DNA of 64,000 nucleotides from Lentisalinibacter sp035655155 (GCA_035655155.1 DASRVH010000088.1:1-64000); one strand, 5' to 3'; counted from the first letter of the stretch, positions 8,710 through 17,585 are shown. Notes: generated by a model from the letters alone, not told the origin. Numbers and translations are program-made.

Positions 8710-9705
8710 TCAGGCCGACTCCGCCGGGGCGTCCCCGGATTCCGCGCCGCCCTTATCCAGTTCCCGCTGGAGATAATCCACCAGCTCCTCCTCGCTGCAC
8801 AGCGGCGTGCGCGTGTGCTCGAAGATATGGGTCTCACGCGGCTTGCGGTCGAACCAGATCACCTCCTCGTCGCCGATCTCCGGCCGTTCGGCGGCCAGCC
8901 ACAGCGCGGTGTCGCCGCCCTGCAGCGGCGTGCGCAGCAGGACGTTCTGGATCTTCCAGAAGGTCGGCAGGGAAAATCTGACCCCCGGTGTTTTCGACCA
9001 GCCCGGATGGGTGACGTAGACACGCAGGCCCCGGTCGCCGTATTTGCGGTTCCAGTAGTTGGTCAGCGCCACCTGGGCGCGTTTGTGGAAGCCGTAGGCG
9101 ATCTTGCCGCTGTAGCGCTTCGGGTCCAGCGTGTTGAGGCCCTTGATCGAGCGGGGGACGTTGTACATGCCGCCGGAGGACATGTTCACGATGGTGGCCT
9201 CGTCCGCGAACATGCCGGCCTCCATCAGACCTTCAGTCAGCTGGAAGTGGCTCAGCAGGTTGGTGACGAAGCTCTTCTCCCGTCCTTCGCCGGTGACCTC
9301 GTGCTCGTTCAGCAGGACGCCCACGTTGTTCATGAGCACGTCGATCCGGCGCCCGTCGGCGACGAGCCCGCCGAGCAGTTCGTCGGTCTCCGACTGCAGC
9401 GACATGTCCGCGACCAGCGGCGTGACCCTCCCGGCGGACTCGGCCGGGAGCGCATTCACCGCGGCCGTGAGCCGCTCGGCGTTGCGGGCCACGGCGACCA
9501 CGCTGGCACCCGCGGCGGAAGCCGTGCGCATAATGGCCGCTCCGATGCCGGCGTTCGCCCCGGTGACCACCCAGTGCTGACCGGAGAAGTCCCACGGGCG
9601 GGAGGAGCCCCAGGGCAGCCCCCGGGCGTAATAGCCGATCTTGGTGTAGTTCGGGGTAAAGCGCCCGTAGAAATTGACGATCTTCAGCAGTGTTGCCGCG
9701 TCCAT
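8710..9705 (-). CDS. SDR-family oxidoreductase (DHRS12/retinol-dehydrogenase-like)
   Basis: This 331-aa short-chain dehydrogenase has an N-terminal extension (NFYGRFTPNYTKIGYYARG) before the Rossmann motif TGANAGIG, then NNVG, an SSGG catalytic-Ser segment and YGFHK with the Tyr and Lys. The N-terminal extension and the motif set resemble vertebrate DHRS12-like SDRs, thought to act on lipophilic substrates. The C-terminal tail is acidic. It diverges from the acyl-CoA ligase at 9854; the 148-base spacer holds two inverted copies of a CACTTGCA element. Confidence 0.85.
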   Translation of the reverse strand: MDAATLLKIVNFYGRFTPNYTKIGYYARGLPWGSSRPWDFSGQHWVVTGANAGIGAAIMRTASAAGASVVAVARNAERLTAAVNALPAESAGRVTPLVADMSLQSETDELLGGLVADGRRIDVLMNNVGVLLNEHEVTGEGREKSFVTNLLSHFQLTEGLMEAGMFADEATIVNMSSGGMYNVPRSIKGLNTLDPKRYSGKIAYGFHKRAQVALTNYWNRKYGDRGLRVYVTHPGWSKTPGVRFSLPTFWKIQNVLLRTPLQGGDTALWLAAERPEIGDEEVIWFDRKPRETHIFEHTRTPLCSEEELVDYLQRELDKGGAESGDAPAESA

Positions 9706-9714
9706 CCGCTGCTC

Positions 9715-9736
9715 CAGTCACTTGCAATATAGAACT
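9715..9736 (+). promoter_or_regulatory. CAGTCACTTGCA element, degenerate motif site 3a
   Basis: CAGTCACTTGCA (9715-9726) is repeated exactly as its reverse complement at 9816-9827. Read on as CTTGC-N7-AACT it is one base short of the CTTKC-N7-GACT consensus. It sits just upstream of the SDR start and points to the ligase. Confidence 0.4.
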
Positions 9737-9815
9737 TAAAATACCCGGCGGGCGCTCCCGCCGTCAACTGGCGGTTGACGGCCGGGTGACTGCTGGCTAA
9801 GGTCGGGTTTCTTAA

Positions 9816-9827
9816 TGCAAGTGACTG
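9816..9827 (-). promoter_or_regulatory. CAGTCACTTGCA element, inverted copy, site 3b
   Basis: TGCAAGTGACTG on the plus strand is the exact reverse complement of 9715-9726. It lies 27 bases before the ligase ATG and points to the SDR gene. The two copies bracket the divergent promoter region. Confidence 0.4.
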
Positions 9828-9853
9828 CAAGCGCCGTTGGGGGAGATGCGACG

Positions 9854-11491
9854 ATGAGCGGCGACCGAGAAGAGATCCGACCGCCCTGGTTCGATCCGGG
9901 CATGCCGGACCGGGACGACTGCGTCCTGAAGGGCCTGCTGGACAGCCGGGCGGAGCGCTGTCCCGATCGCCGGGTCGCCCTGTTCGAGGACGGCACGGAG
10001 TGGACCTACGCCGAGTGCCGCCGCGAGGTCCGCGACACGGCCGCCGGCCTGCAGGCGCTCGGCGTCGGCCGCGGCGACGCGGTCATCGCCTGGCTGCCGA
10101 ACGGCCGGGACATCGTCCGGGTCTGGTTCGCCGCCAACTACCTCGGCGCCATCTACGTGCCGCTGAACACGGCCTATCGCGGCGGCGTGCTGGAGCACGC
10201 CGTCAACCTCACCGGCGCGCGGATCATGGTCACCCATCCCGAGCTGGTCGAACGTCTGGAAGGGCTGACGCTCGAGAGTCTCGCGCAGGTGGTGCTGTCG
10301 GGCGGCGAGGTGCTCGCGGACCGGCCCGGTCTGCGCTTCCACGGCGCGGACGCGCTGAAGGGCGACGGCGAGTCTTTCGACGACTCCGCCGTAATCGAAC
10401 CCTGGGACATCCAGAGCGTCATCTATACCTCCGGCACCACCGGGCCGTCGAAGGGCGTGCTGTCGCCCTACCTGCAGCTCTATACGACCGCGGTCATCAA
10501 CTACCGGATGGAGGACGGCGACGCCATCCTGGTGAACCTGCCGATGTTCCACGTCGGCGGCACCAGCCCCATCTACTGCGCGCTGGTGAATTCGGGGTGT
10601 TTCTATCTCGTGAGCGGCTTCAGCACCACCGAATTCTGGGACCAGGTGCGGCGTGCGAACTGCGTGACCACGGCCGGGCTGATCGGCGCCATGGCGCCGT
10701 TTATCGCCAAGTCGGAGCCGCGGCCGGACGACACCGAGAACCCGCTCCGCAACCTGACGATGTTCCCGATCAACGACGAGACCATCGCGCTCGGCAAGCG
10801 CTTCGGCTTCGACTACGTGACCGGCTTCAACATGACCGAGGTGTCCACGCCGCTGATCAGCGACGTGAACTCCGAGGTTCACTACGCCTGCGGCCGGCCC
10901 CGTACCGGCATGGAATGCCGGCTGGTGGACGAGAACGACATCGAGGTGCCCCGCGGCGAGCCCGGCGAGCTGATCGTGCGCTCCGACCTGCCGTGGACCA
11001 TGAACGCCGGCTACATCAACATGCCGGAGGCGACGGCCCGGGCCTGGCGCAACGGCTGGTTCCACACCGGCGACGTGTTCCGCCAGGACGAGAACGGCGA
11101 GTATTTCTTCGTCGATCGGCGCAAGGACACCATCCGGCGCCGGGGCGAGAATATCTCGTCGCTCGAGGTCGAGGCCGAGGTGATCCGCCACCCCGAGGTC
11201 GACGAGGTGGTCGCCGTCGGCGTGCCGAGCGAGTACACGGAGGAGGAGGTGCTGATCGTCGTCGTGCCGAAGGCCGGCGCGAGCCTCGATCCGGTGGCGC
11301 TCACGGAGTTCCTGGTGGAGCGTCTGGCTTATTTCATGGTGCCCCGTTACGTGCGCATCGTCGCCGAGATACCGAAGACGGAGACCAACAAGCCCCGCAA
11401 GGTGCTGTTCCGGGAAGCCGGCGTCACCGACGATACCTGGGACCGCGAGGCGGCGGGCATACGCCTGAAGCGCGAGCGGCTCGGGTCGTGA
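9854..11491 (+). CDS. AMP-dependent acyl/aryl-CoA ligase
   Basis: This 545-aa ANL-superfamily adenylate-forming enzyme is expected to activate a carboxylic acid to its CoA thioester. Motifs in order are the P-loop YTSGTTGPSKGV, FNMTE (substrate/ATP loop), the WFHTGD motif, and the hinge with FVDRRKDTIRRRGENISSLEVE; the catalytic Lys is in KTETNKPRK. The ATG at 9854 is preferred over the in-frame ATG at 9815 because GGGGGAG (9839-9845) gives a proper ribosome site and the earlier ATG overlaps the CACTTGCA element. It is the first gene of an operon with an esterase and a molybdoenzyme. Confidence 0.88.
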   Translation: MSGDREEIRPPWFDPGMPDRDDCVLKGLLDSRAERCPDRRVALFEDGTEWTYAECRREVRDTAAGLQALGVGRGDAVIAWLPNGRDIVRVWFAANYLGAIYVPLNTAYRGGVLEHAVNLTGARIMVTHPELVERLEGLTLESLAQVVLSGGEVLADRPGLRFHGADALKGDGESFDDSAVIEPWDIQSVIYTSGTTGPSKGVLSPYLQLYTTAVINYRMEDGDAILVNLPMFHVGGTSPIYCALVNSGCFYLVSGFSTTEFWDQVRRANCVTTAGLIGAMAPFIAKSEPRPDDTENPLRNLTMFPINDETIALGKRFGFDYVTGFNMTEVSTPLISDVNSEVHYACGRPRTGMECRLVDENDIEVPRGEPGELIVRSDLPWTMNAGYINMPEATARAWRNGWFHTGDVFRQDENGEYFFVDRRKDTIRRRGENISSLEVEAEVIRHPEVDEVVAVGVPSEYTEEEVLIVVVPKAGASLDPVALTEFLVERLAYFMVPRYVRIVAEIPKTETNKPRKVLFREAGVTDDTWDREAAGIRLKRERLGS

Positions 11492-12432
11492 CGCCGGACG
11501 CCGAAACCGCCGGCCTCCTGCGCCTGATGGCGGAGGCGGAGTACCCGCCCATCTGGACGCTGCCCGCCGCCGAGGCGAGGAAGATCCACGATCCGCTCAC
11601 CGCGGCATCCGCCCACCCGGCCGAGCCCGTGGCGGAGACACGGCACGTGGAGATGGCCCCGGGTCTGCGCGCGCGGCTGTATCGCCCCGAGGGCGCCGAA
11701 GAAGGAGCGCCGCTGCTCCTCTATTTCCACGGCGGCGGCGGTGCCATCGGCGATCTCGATTCCCACGACGCGGTCTGCCGGACGCTGGCCGATGCCAGCG
11801 GTGCCGTCACGCTGGCCGTCGACTACCGCCTGGGTCCCGAATACCGTTTCCCCGCCGCCTGGGAGGATGCCTGGACGGCCTGGCGATGGGCGCTCGAAAA
11901 CGCTGCCGGGCTCGGCGCCGATCCTGACCGTATCGTCGTTGCCGGCGACAGCGCCGGCGGAGGTCTCGCGGCCTCGCTGGCGCAGCGCGCGGTGGCCGGG
12001 TGCGGTCCCGCGCCGCTTTTTCAGCTCCTGATCTATCCGGCGCTGGATGCCTCCCGGGACGCGGAGCGCTATCCCTCGGTGGCCGAGAATGCCGACGGGT
12101 ATTTCCTGACGAGGGAACTGATGGCCTGGTTCGGTGCCCAGTATCTCGCGCCGGGCCAGGACCCGGCCGACGCGAGACTGTCGCCCGGACTCGCCGACAC
12201 TCTGTCCGGTCTGCCGCCGGCGCTGATCGTGACGGCGGGGCTGGATCCGCTGCGCGACGAGGCGGCGGCCTATGCCGAGGCACTGGAGCGGGCAGGGGTC
12301 CCGGTGGAGTATCGCTGCTACGAGCAGACCATCCACGGCTTCGTCTCTTTCGGCCGCTTCCTGTCGTTCACGGCGCCGGCGATCCGGGACTGGGGCGAAG
12401 CCGTGCGCGCGGCGGCCGCGGGAGGAGACTGA
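11488..12432 (+). CDS. alpha/beta hydrolase, hormone-sensitive-lipase family esterase
   Basis: This 314-aa serine hydrolase has the HSL (family IV) oxyanion motif HGGGG, the nucleophile elbow GDSAGGG, the acid Asp in GLDPLRDE, and the His in IHGF, a complete catalytic triad. The GTG start at 11488 overlaps the ligase stop (GTGA); an ATG at 11527 is possible but would remove part of the N-terminal cap. Cytosolic location is likely because there is no signal peptide. Position between the ligase and the molybdoenzyme suggests it hydrolyses an ester or lactone intermediate of the same pathway. Confidence 0.85.
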   Translation: MTPDAETAGLLRLMAEAEYPPIWTLPAAEARKIHDPLTAASAHPAEPVAETRHVEMAPGLRARLYRPEGAEEGAPLLLYFHGGGGAIGDLDSHDAVCRTLADASGAVTLAVDYRLGPEYRFPAAWEDAWTAWRWALENAAGLGADPDRIVVAGDSAGGGLAASLAQRAVAGCGPAPLFQLLIYPALDASRDAERYPSVAENADGYFLTRELMAWFGAQYLAPGQDPADARLSPGLADTLSGLPPALIVTAGLDPLRDEAAAYAEALERAGVPVEYRCYEQTIHGFVSFGRFLSFTAPAIRDWGEAVRAAAAGGD

Positions 12433-12433
12433 C

Positions 12434-14608
12434 ATGACCACCGAAGAGCGACACGGCCTTTGCCGATTCTGCCATGCCTTCTGCTCGATGAAGATCCACC
12501 TCGAGGACGGGCGCATCGTCAGGCTGATCGGTGACAAGCACAACCCGGTGTATGCCGGTTACAGCTGCATCAAGGGCCGCAACTTCCACGAGTTCCACTA
12601 CGCCGACGAGCGCATCCTGCATCCCCTGAAGCGGGGTGAGGACGGCAGCCGCGGCGAGATCCCCCTGCCGCAGGCCCTGGACGAGGTCGCGGCGAAACTG
12701 CAGGCGATCGTCGCCGAGCACGGCCCCCGCGCGGTGGCGATGTACACCGGGACGTTCAGCCACTTCTGCGTGGGCGGCGTGATGACGCGGCACGCCTTCA
12801 TGGATGCCATCGGCTCGCCCATGCGCTTCACGAATGCCACGATCGATCAGCCCGGCAAGCCCATTGCCATGGCGCTGCACGGGCGCTGGGGTGCGGGCCC
12901 CGAGGCTTTCGCCGACTCCGACGTCTGCATGCTGGTGGGCGCCAACCCGCTGGTCTCGATGTGGGGCGGCATCCCGCCGTTCAACCCGGCGAAGCGACTG
13001 CACGAGGCGAAGAAGCGGGGGCTGAAGCTCATCGTGATCGATCCGCGCCGCACCGAGAGCGCGCGTAAGGCGGACATCCACCTGCAATGCCTGCCCGGGC
13101 ACGACCCGGAGATCCTGGCGGCCATCATCCGCGTGATCATCGCCGAAGGCCTCCACGACCGGGACTTCGTCGCCGCAGAGGTGAACGGCTTCGACGAACT
13201 GGCCGCGGCGGTGGAGCCGTTCACGCCGGAACGGGTCGCCGCCCGTGCCGGGCTGCAGGCCGACGACATCGCGGCGGCCGCGCGGATGTTCGCAAACGGC
13301 AGGAAGGGTAACGCGACGGGCGGCACCGGCTCGAACATGGCTCCCCACGGGACCCTGATGGAGTATCTGCTGCTCGCGCTGAACACGATCTGCGGACGCT
13401 GGGTGAGAGCGGGCGAGCGCGTGCCGAATCTCGGCTGCCTGTTCCGCATGTTCTCGGGCAGGGCGCGGGCGGAGAAACCGCGGCCTGCCGTCGGCTTCGG
13501 CGAATCGTTGCGCGTGCGCGGGCTGGCCGATACCGCCGCCGGACTGTCCACAGCCGCGCTGGCCGACGAGATCCTGACACCGGGGGAAGGGCAGGTGCGC
13601 GCGCTGTTCGTCGCCGGCGGCAATCCACTGGCGGCGTTCCCGAACCGGGAGAAGGTCCGGCGGGCGCTGGAATCCCTTGACCTGCTGGTGGTCATCGATC
13701 CCCAGCTGTCAGCCACGGCGGAACTCGCGGATTACGTGATCGGCCCGATGTTCGGCTACGAGATGCCCGCCATCTCCTTCGCCAACGAGGGCATGGTGAC
13801 CTACGGCCTGTCCATCGGCTTCCAGGAGCCGTTCGCCCAGTACCAGCCCGCGCTCATCGACCCGCCGGAGGGCGCGGAGGTGATGGAGGACTGGCGCGTG
13901 TTCTACGAGCTCGCCCGGCGCATGGACATGCCGCTCGGTTTCCGCGGCTACGCCTGGGACATGGAGTCGCCGCCCACCACCGACGAGCTGATCGAGGTGT
14001 TCACCAGCCGCAGCCCCGTGCCGCTGGAGGAGATCAAGAAGTATCCGGAAGGCCACATCTTCGAGGAGCGCTCCGCGCCGGCGGAACCGCGGGACCCGGA
14101 CTGGCCGTACCGCCTGGAGGTCGGCAATGACGGCATGATGGCAGAGCTGGCCGGTCTTGCCGCTGCAGGCGGCGCGGACGAGGCTGGACGTCAGGGTGCG
14201 GCGGACGAGGCGAGGCCGGGCGGCGAAGGCCTGCCGCTGCTGCTGGTGAGCAGGCGCCAGCACCATGTCTACAACTCGGTGGGGCACCGGGTGAAGGCAC
14301 TGGCGAAGAAGGTGCCGTACAACCCGGCCTACATGAATCCGCGGGATGCGGCGGCGCTCGGGCTGGCGGCCGGCGACCGGATCGAGATCGCCAGCGGCAA
14401 TGGCAGCGCCCCCGCCGTCGTGGAGTTGGCCGACGACGTCCGCCCCGGCGTCGTCTCGGTCGCCCACGGATTTCCGAACACCACGGCCGCCGATGACTTC
14501 CGCGGCACCAGCACCAGCGCGCTGGTCGACGACGAGACCGACTACGACATCTGGAGCGGTCTGCCGCGCATGAGTGCGCTGCCCGTGCGTGTGCGCGCGG
14601 CAGGCTGA
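12434..14608 (+). CDS. cytosolic molybdopterin oxidoreductase (DMSO-reductase family)
   Basis: This 724-aa molybdopterin-bis(MGD) enzyme has an N-terminal [4Fe-4S] motif C-x2-C-x3-C-x27-C (LCRFCHAFC ... YSCIKG), the MGD-binding core (GANP, VIDPRRTESA) and the C-terminal cofactor domain (YMNPRDAAALG, VSVAHGFPNT). There is no Tat signal, so it works in the cytoplasm. No electron-transfer or membrane subunit lies next to it. The region around residues 574-600 is rich in Ala/Gly/Glu and low in complexity, likely a linker. The ATG at 12434 follows GGAGGAG. The fold is clear; the substrate is unknown. Confidence 0.85.
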   Translation: MTTEERHGLCRFCHAFCSMKIHLEDGRIVRLIGDKHNPVYAGYSCIKGRNFHEFHYADERILHPLKRGEDGSRGEIPLPQALDEVAAKLQAIVAEHGPRAVAMYTGTFSHFCVGGVMTRHAFMDAIGSPMRFTNATIDQPGKPIAMALHGRWGAGPEAFADSDVCMLVGANPLVSMWGGIPPFNPAKRLHEAKKRGLKLIVIDPRRTESARKADIHLQCLPGHDPEILAAIIRVIIAEGLHDRDFVAAEVNGFDELAAAVEPFTPERVAARAGLQADDIAAAARMFANGRKGNATGGTGSNMAPHGTLMEYLLLALNTICGRWVRAGERVPNLGCLFRMFSGRARAEKPRPAVGFGESLRVRGLADTAAGLSTAALADEILTPGEGQVRALFVAGGNPLAAFPNREKVRRALESLDLLVVIDPQLSATAELADYVIGPMFGYEMPAISFANEGMVTYGLSIGFQEPFAQYQPALIDPPEGAEVMEDWRVFYELARRMDMPLGFRGYAWDMESPPTTDELIEVFTSRSPVPLEEIKKYPEGHIFEERSAPAEPRDPDWPYRLEVGNDGMMAELAGLAAAGGADEAGRQGAADEARPGGEGLPLLLVSRRQHHVYNSVGHRVKALAKKVPYNPAYMNPRDAAALGLAAGDRIEIASGNGSAPAVVELADDVRPGVVSVAHGFPNTTAADDFRGTSTSALVDDETDYDIWSGLPRMSALPVRVRAAG

Positions 14609-14658
14609 AGCGGCCTGTCGGCCGCGCCACCATCCCATTGCCGGAACAGGAGACGCCG

Positions 14659-15150
14659 ATGTTTGACTACAGGACCCCGTGCCTCGCCGCCGCCGTACTG
14701 GCGCTGGCCTGCGCCCTTGCAGGTCCCGCCCACGGCGGGCCGCAGGAGGATGCGGTGGAGGCCGTCATCCGCGGATTGCAGAAGGACTGGAACGCGGCCG
14801 ACATGACCGCCTATCTGGATGCCTACGGCAAGGGCGACGACATGCGCCTCGTCTACGGCAAGACCTGGCTCGCCGGCTGGGATGCCGTGAACCGCGTGTT
14901 CCGCGAGAACTGGCCGGACGAGCGGCGCATGGGCAAGTTCACCATCGACAAGATGGAGGTCCGGCTGCTGACCGACGACGTGGCCGTGGCCACGGGCTCG
15001 TTCGAGCACGTATTCCCCCACGAGACGATCCGGGGCGCCTTCACCCACGTGCTGGAGAAGACGGCCGACGGGTCCTGGGAGATCGAACACGAGCACACGT
15101 CCCGCGGCGAGACGATCGTCCACGAGGACGCCCCCGAAGAGGCCTCTTGA
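14659..15150 (+). CDS. exported SnoaL/DUF4440-like NTF2-fold protein
   Basis: This 163-aa protein has a signal peptide (basic start, hydrophobic core CLAAAVLALACALAG, probable cleavage near PAHG) followed by one NTF2-fold domain of the SnoaL/DUF4440 type (LQKDWNAADMTAYLDAYGKGDDMRLV; WDAVNRVF; SWEIEHEHTS). Such domains act as isomerases, cyclases or binding proteins for hydrophobic ligands. The ATG at 14659 is chosen for AGGAG six bases upstream. It follows the molybdoenzyme by 50 bases on the same strand and converges on another NTF2-fold gene. Confidence 0.75.
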   Translation: MFDYRTPCLAAAVLALACALAGPAHGGPQEDAVEAVIRGLQKDWNAADMTAYLDAYGKGDDMRLVYGKTWLAGWDAVNRVFRENWPDERRMGKFTIDKMEVRLLTDDVAVATGSFEHVFPHETIRGAFTHVLEKTADGSWEIEHEHTSRGETIVHEDAPEEAS

Positions 15151-15231
15151 AAGGTCTCTGAAATGGCCCCTGACAGCGGCTACGGCGGCCAGGGCGGCCA
15201 GGGGAGTGTGGAGGCAGCCGGCTGAGGCGGA

Positions 15232-15693
15232 CTATTCCTCCACGGTCAGCGCCTCCTCCAGCTGCGCCCAATCGTAGTAATCGCGCCACGCCTGCACCTC
15301 GCCGTCGGCGATCTCCAGCACGCCGACGACCGGGATGCGGGAATGCTTGCCCTTGTAGACGAAGTCGTCGACCCGCTCGAGGAACACGACGTTGCCGTTG
15401 ATCGCCATGTTGCGGATCTGCAGCTCGATGCGCTCGATCCCGTCCACCAGCGCGAGGAAGCGCGGGCGGATGGTCTCGCGGCCGATCACCGGCTCCTTCA
15501 TCATGCTCTGGAACACGGCGTCCTCGGCGAACAGATCGATCATGCGGTCCCACTCCATGGTGTTCCAGGCGTCGACCATCTTCATCGCGACGGCCTCGGC
15601 CTCGGCTTCGACAGCGTCGGTGCCGGCATGATCGCCGGCCTGCGGGACCAGCGGGACCAGCAGCAGCGACAGCAGTAGAACGTGCATTCTCAT
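15232..15693 (-). CDS. exported limonene-epoxide-hydrolase-like protein
   Basis: This 153-aa protein has an N-terminal hydrophobic signal segment (MHVLLLSLLLVPLVPQAG) and an NTF2 fold. The C-terminal half contains R-x-D (ERVDDF) and WRDYYDW, which match the Arg-Asp and Asp catalytic residues of limonene-1,2-epoxide hydrolases. A periplasmic epoxide hydrolase or ketosteroid-isomerase-like role is possible; the substrate is not known. It diverges from the MFS transporter at 15874 across a region with a perfect dyad operator. Confidence 0.72.
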   Translation of the reverse strand: MRMHVLLLSLLLVPLVPQAGDHAGTDAVEAEAEAVAMKMVDAWNTMEWDRMIDLFAEDAVFQSMMKEPVIGRETIRPRFLALVDGIERIELQIRNMAINGNVVFLERVDDFVYKGKHSRIPVVGVLEIADGEVQAWRDYYDWAQLEEALTVEE

Positions 15694-15764
15694 AGGACGA
15701 GTCTCCCCCTGAAAGTGAATCTCACGTGGTCGCCCGCCATCCCTCCGCGGGGCGCAGCCACAAA

Positions 15765-15780
15765 CTTGCGTAATTAGACT
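15765..15780 (+). promoter_or_regulatory. CTTKC-N7-GACT motif, site 4
   Basis: CTTGCGTAATTAGACT, with TTGCGT as a possible -35 and TAAGCT (15790-15795) as a possible weak -10. It points to the MFS transporter and overlaps the dyad at 15774-15792. Confidence 0.5.
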
Positions 15781-15792
15781 GGGACAGTCTAA
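15774..15792. promoter_or_regulatory. perfect dyad operator candidate
   Basis: TTAGACTG-GGA-CAGTCTAA, two perfect 8-base arms around a 3-base centre, lies in the spacer of the candidate promoter between the NTF2-fold gene and the MFS transporter. This is the form expected of a TetR/GntR-type repressor site. Confidence 0.6.
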
Positions 15793-15873
15793 GCTAGCCT
15801 TCGGTCGCAGGCAATCCGGTCACCGGCGGGGTGCGCGGGTGCCGCAACCGGGCAGCAGCGGGGGAGAGAACGC

Positions 15874-17244
15874 ATGCAGCAGACGCAGACCGTCGGCGCG
15901 GACGCTCACGACGAAGACGGCGAATGGCCGAATCCGGTCTACTCCTGGTACGTGGTCGGCGTGCTCATGCTCGCCTACACCAACTCCTTCATCGACCGCC
16001 AGATCCTGAGCCTGCTGATCGAGCCGATCCGGGCGGATCTCGCCATCAGCGATACCCAGGTGAGCCTGCTCGCCGGCCTCGCCTTCTCCATCTTCTACAC
16101 GCTGATGGGCGTGCCGATCGCGCGGCTCGCCGATCAGAAAAACCGCAAGGTCATCATCGCCTTCGGCGTCGCCTTCTGGAGCGCGATGACGGCGCTGTGC
16201 GGTGCGGCGCGGAACTTCTGGCAGCTGTTCGCCGCCCGGGTCGGGGTGGGCGTCGGCGAGGCCACGCTGTCGCCGGCCGCCTTCTCGATCATGGCGGACT
16301 ACTTCCCGAAGCATAAGCTCGCCCGTGCCTTCAGTGTCTATTCCATGGGCGTCTATTTCGGCGCGGGGCTGGCGATGATCATCGGCGGCATCGTCGTGCG
16401 CATGGTGATGAACGCCGGCGTGGTGACCGTGCCGGTGCTGGGTGACGTCCGTCCCTGGCAGATGACGTTCTTCTTCGTCGGCGTCCTCGGCCTGCCGATA
16501 TTCCTGCTCGTGCTGACGATCCGGGAACCGGTGCGCCGCGGTCTGAAGGCGGCAGGCGTGCCGCGGGAAGGGAATGCGAGTTCGCTGCCGGTGCTGCTGG
16601 CCTTCCTGAAGGTGAACGCCCTTACGGTGGCGTTCCACTTCCTCGCCTTCTCGATGATCGGCATCGCCATCGCGGGCTACATGGTCTGGACGCCGACCCT
16701 GTTCATCCGCACCTGGGGCTGGGAAGCCTCCACCATAGGACTCGCCTACGGCGGCATCATGTTCGTGCTCGGCACGGCGGGCGTCTACGCGGGCGGTTAC
16801 GTGGCCGACTGGCTGGAGCGGCGGGGCCGCCGCGACGCCATCCTGCGCGCGGCCTTCTATGGCGGTGTGATCACGGTACCGTTCGCGGTGGCGACGCCGC
16901 TGATGCCGAACGGCGGCCTCGCGCTGGCCTGCCTGGCGGTGACCAGCTTCCTGCTGGCCTTCCCCCAGGGCCTGCCCGCCGCCGCGCTGCAGGTGATCAC
17001 GCCCAATCCCCTGCGCGCCCAGATGACGGCACTGTACTTCCTGGTGGGCAACCTGATCGCGCTCGGTTTCGGTCCCACCCTCGTGGCGCTGGTGACGGAC
17101 TTCGGCTTCGACGACCCGATGAAGCTCCGGTACTCGATGGCCGTGGTGAGCGCCACGGTGATACCGGTGGGGGTTCTCCTGAGCTACCTGGCGCTGCGAC
17201 CCTATCGCGCCAGCCGACAGCGCGCGGAGGTGCCCCAGGGCTAG
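15874..17244 (+). CDS. MFS transporter (spinster-like)
   Basis: This 456-aa inner-membrane protein has about 12 hydrophobic helices. The N-terminal pattern YTNSFIDRQILSLLIEPIRADLAISDTQ and GEATLSPAAFSIMADYFP are typical of the spinster-like MFS group found in degradative gene clusters of proteobacteria. It probably moves a hydrophobic acid or its products across the inner membrane. It is transcribed from the divergent promoter region carrying the dyad at 15774-15792 and converges on the HxlR gene. Confidence 0.82.
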   Translation: MQQTQTVGADAHDEDGEWPNPVYSWYVVGVLMLAYTNSFIDRQILSLLIEPIRADLAISDTQVSLLAGLAFSIFYTLMGVPIARLADQKNRKVIIAFGVAFWSAMTALCGAARNFWQLFAARVGVGVGEATLSPAAFSIMADYFPKHKLARAFSVYSMGVYFGAGLAMIIGGIVVRMVMNAGVVTVPVLGDVRPWQMTFFFVGVLGLPIFLLVLTIREPVRRGLKAAGVPREGNASSLPVLLAFLKVNALTVAFHFLAFSMIGIAIAGYMVWTPTLFIRTWGWEASTIGLAYGGIMFVLGTAGVYAGGYVADWLERRGRRDAILRAAFYGGVITVPFAVATPLMPNGGLALACLAVTSFLLAFPQGLPAAALQVITPNPLRAQMTALYFLVGNLIALGFGPTLVALVTDFGFDDPMKLRYSMAVVSATVIPVGVLLSYLALRPYRASRQRAEVPQG

Positions 17245-17257
17245 CCCCGCGCGGCCG

Positions 17258-17578
17258 TCAGGTACGTTCGGCGTGCCACGCCCTCGACCAGTCGCTCAGG
17301 TCCGCGAGGCGTTCGCCCAACTCGCGGCCCCGCTGCGTGTAACCGTAACCGTCGTCCTCCAGGTCCACGAGGCCGGCCTCGCGCAGTTCGCGGAGTCTGC
17401 GGTTGAGACTGGTCGGCGAGACGTTGTCGCAGCGCTCGCGCAGCTGCCGGAAAGACAGCCGCTCGTCGCGAAGCTCCCAGAGTATGCGCAGCGTCCAGCG
17501 CCGGCCCAGCAGGTCCAGGAGCGCCATGATGGGCCGTCGGGCTGACCCGCGGCTCTTGTCGCCTGTATTCGTAGTCAT
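17258..17578 (-). CDS. HxlR-family transcriptional regulator
   Basis: This 106-aa single winged-helix protein shows the HxlR pattern: LLDLLGRRWTLRILWEL, then SFRQLRERCDNVSPTSLNRRLRELREAGLV, then the GYGYTQRGREL wing. The ATG at 17578 is chosen because the frame upstream of it crosses two operator-like palindromes and gives an atypical Cys-rich sequence. It diverges from the carboxymuconolactone-decarboxylase-family gene with only 61 bases between starts. Two 15-base palindromes fill that gap, so it probably represses itself and that neighbour. Confidence 0.85.
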   Translation of the reverse strand: MTTNTGDKSRGSARRPIMALLDLLGRRWTLRILWELRDERLSFRQLRERCDNVSPTSLNRRLRELREAGLVDLEDDGYGYTQRGRELGERLADLSDWSRAWHAERT

Positions 17579-17585
17579 GTTGACA

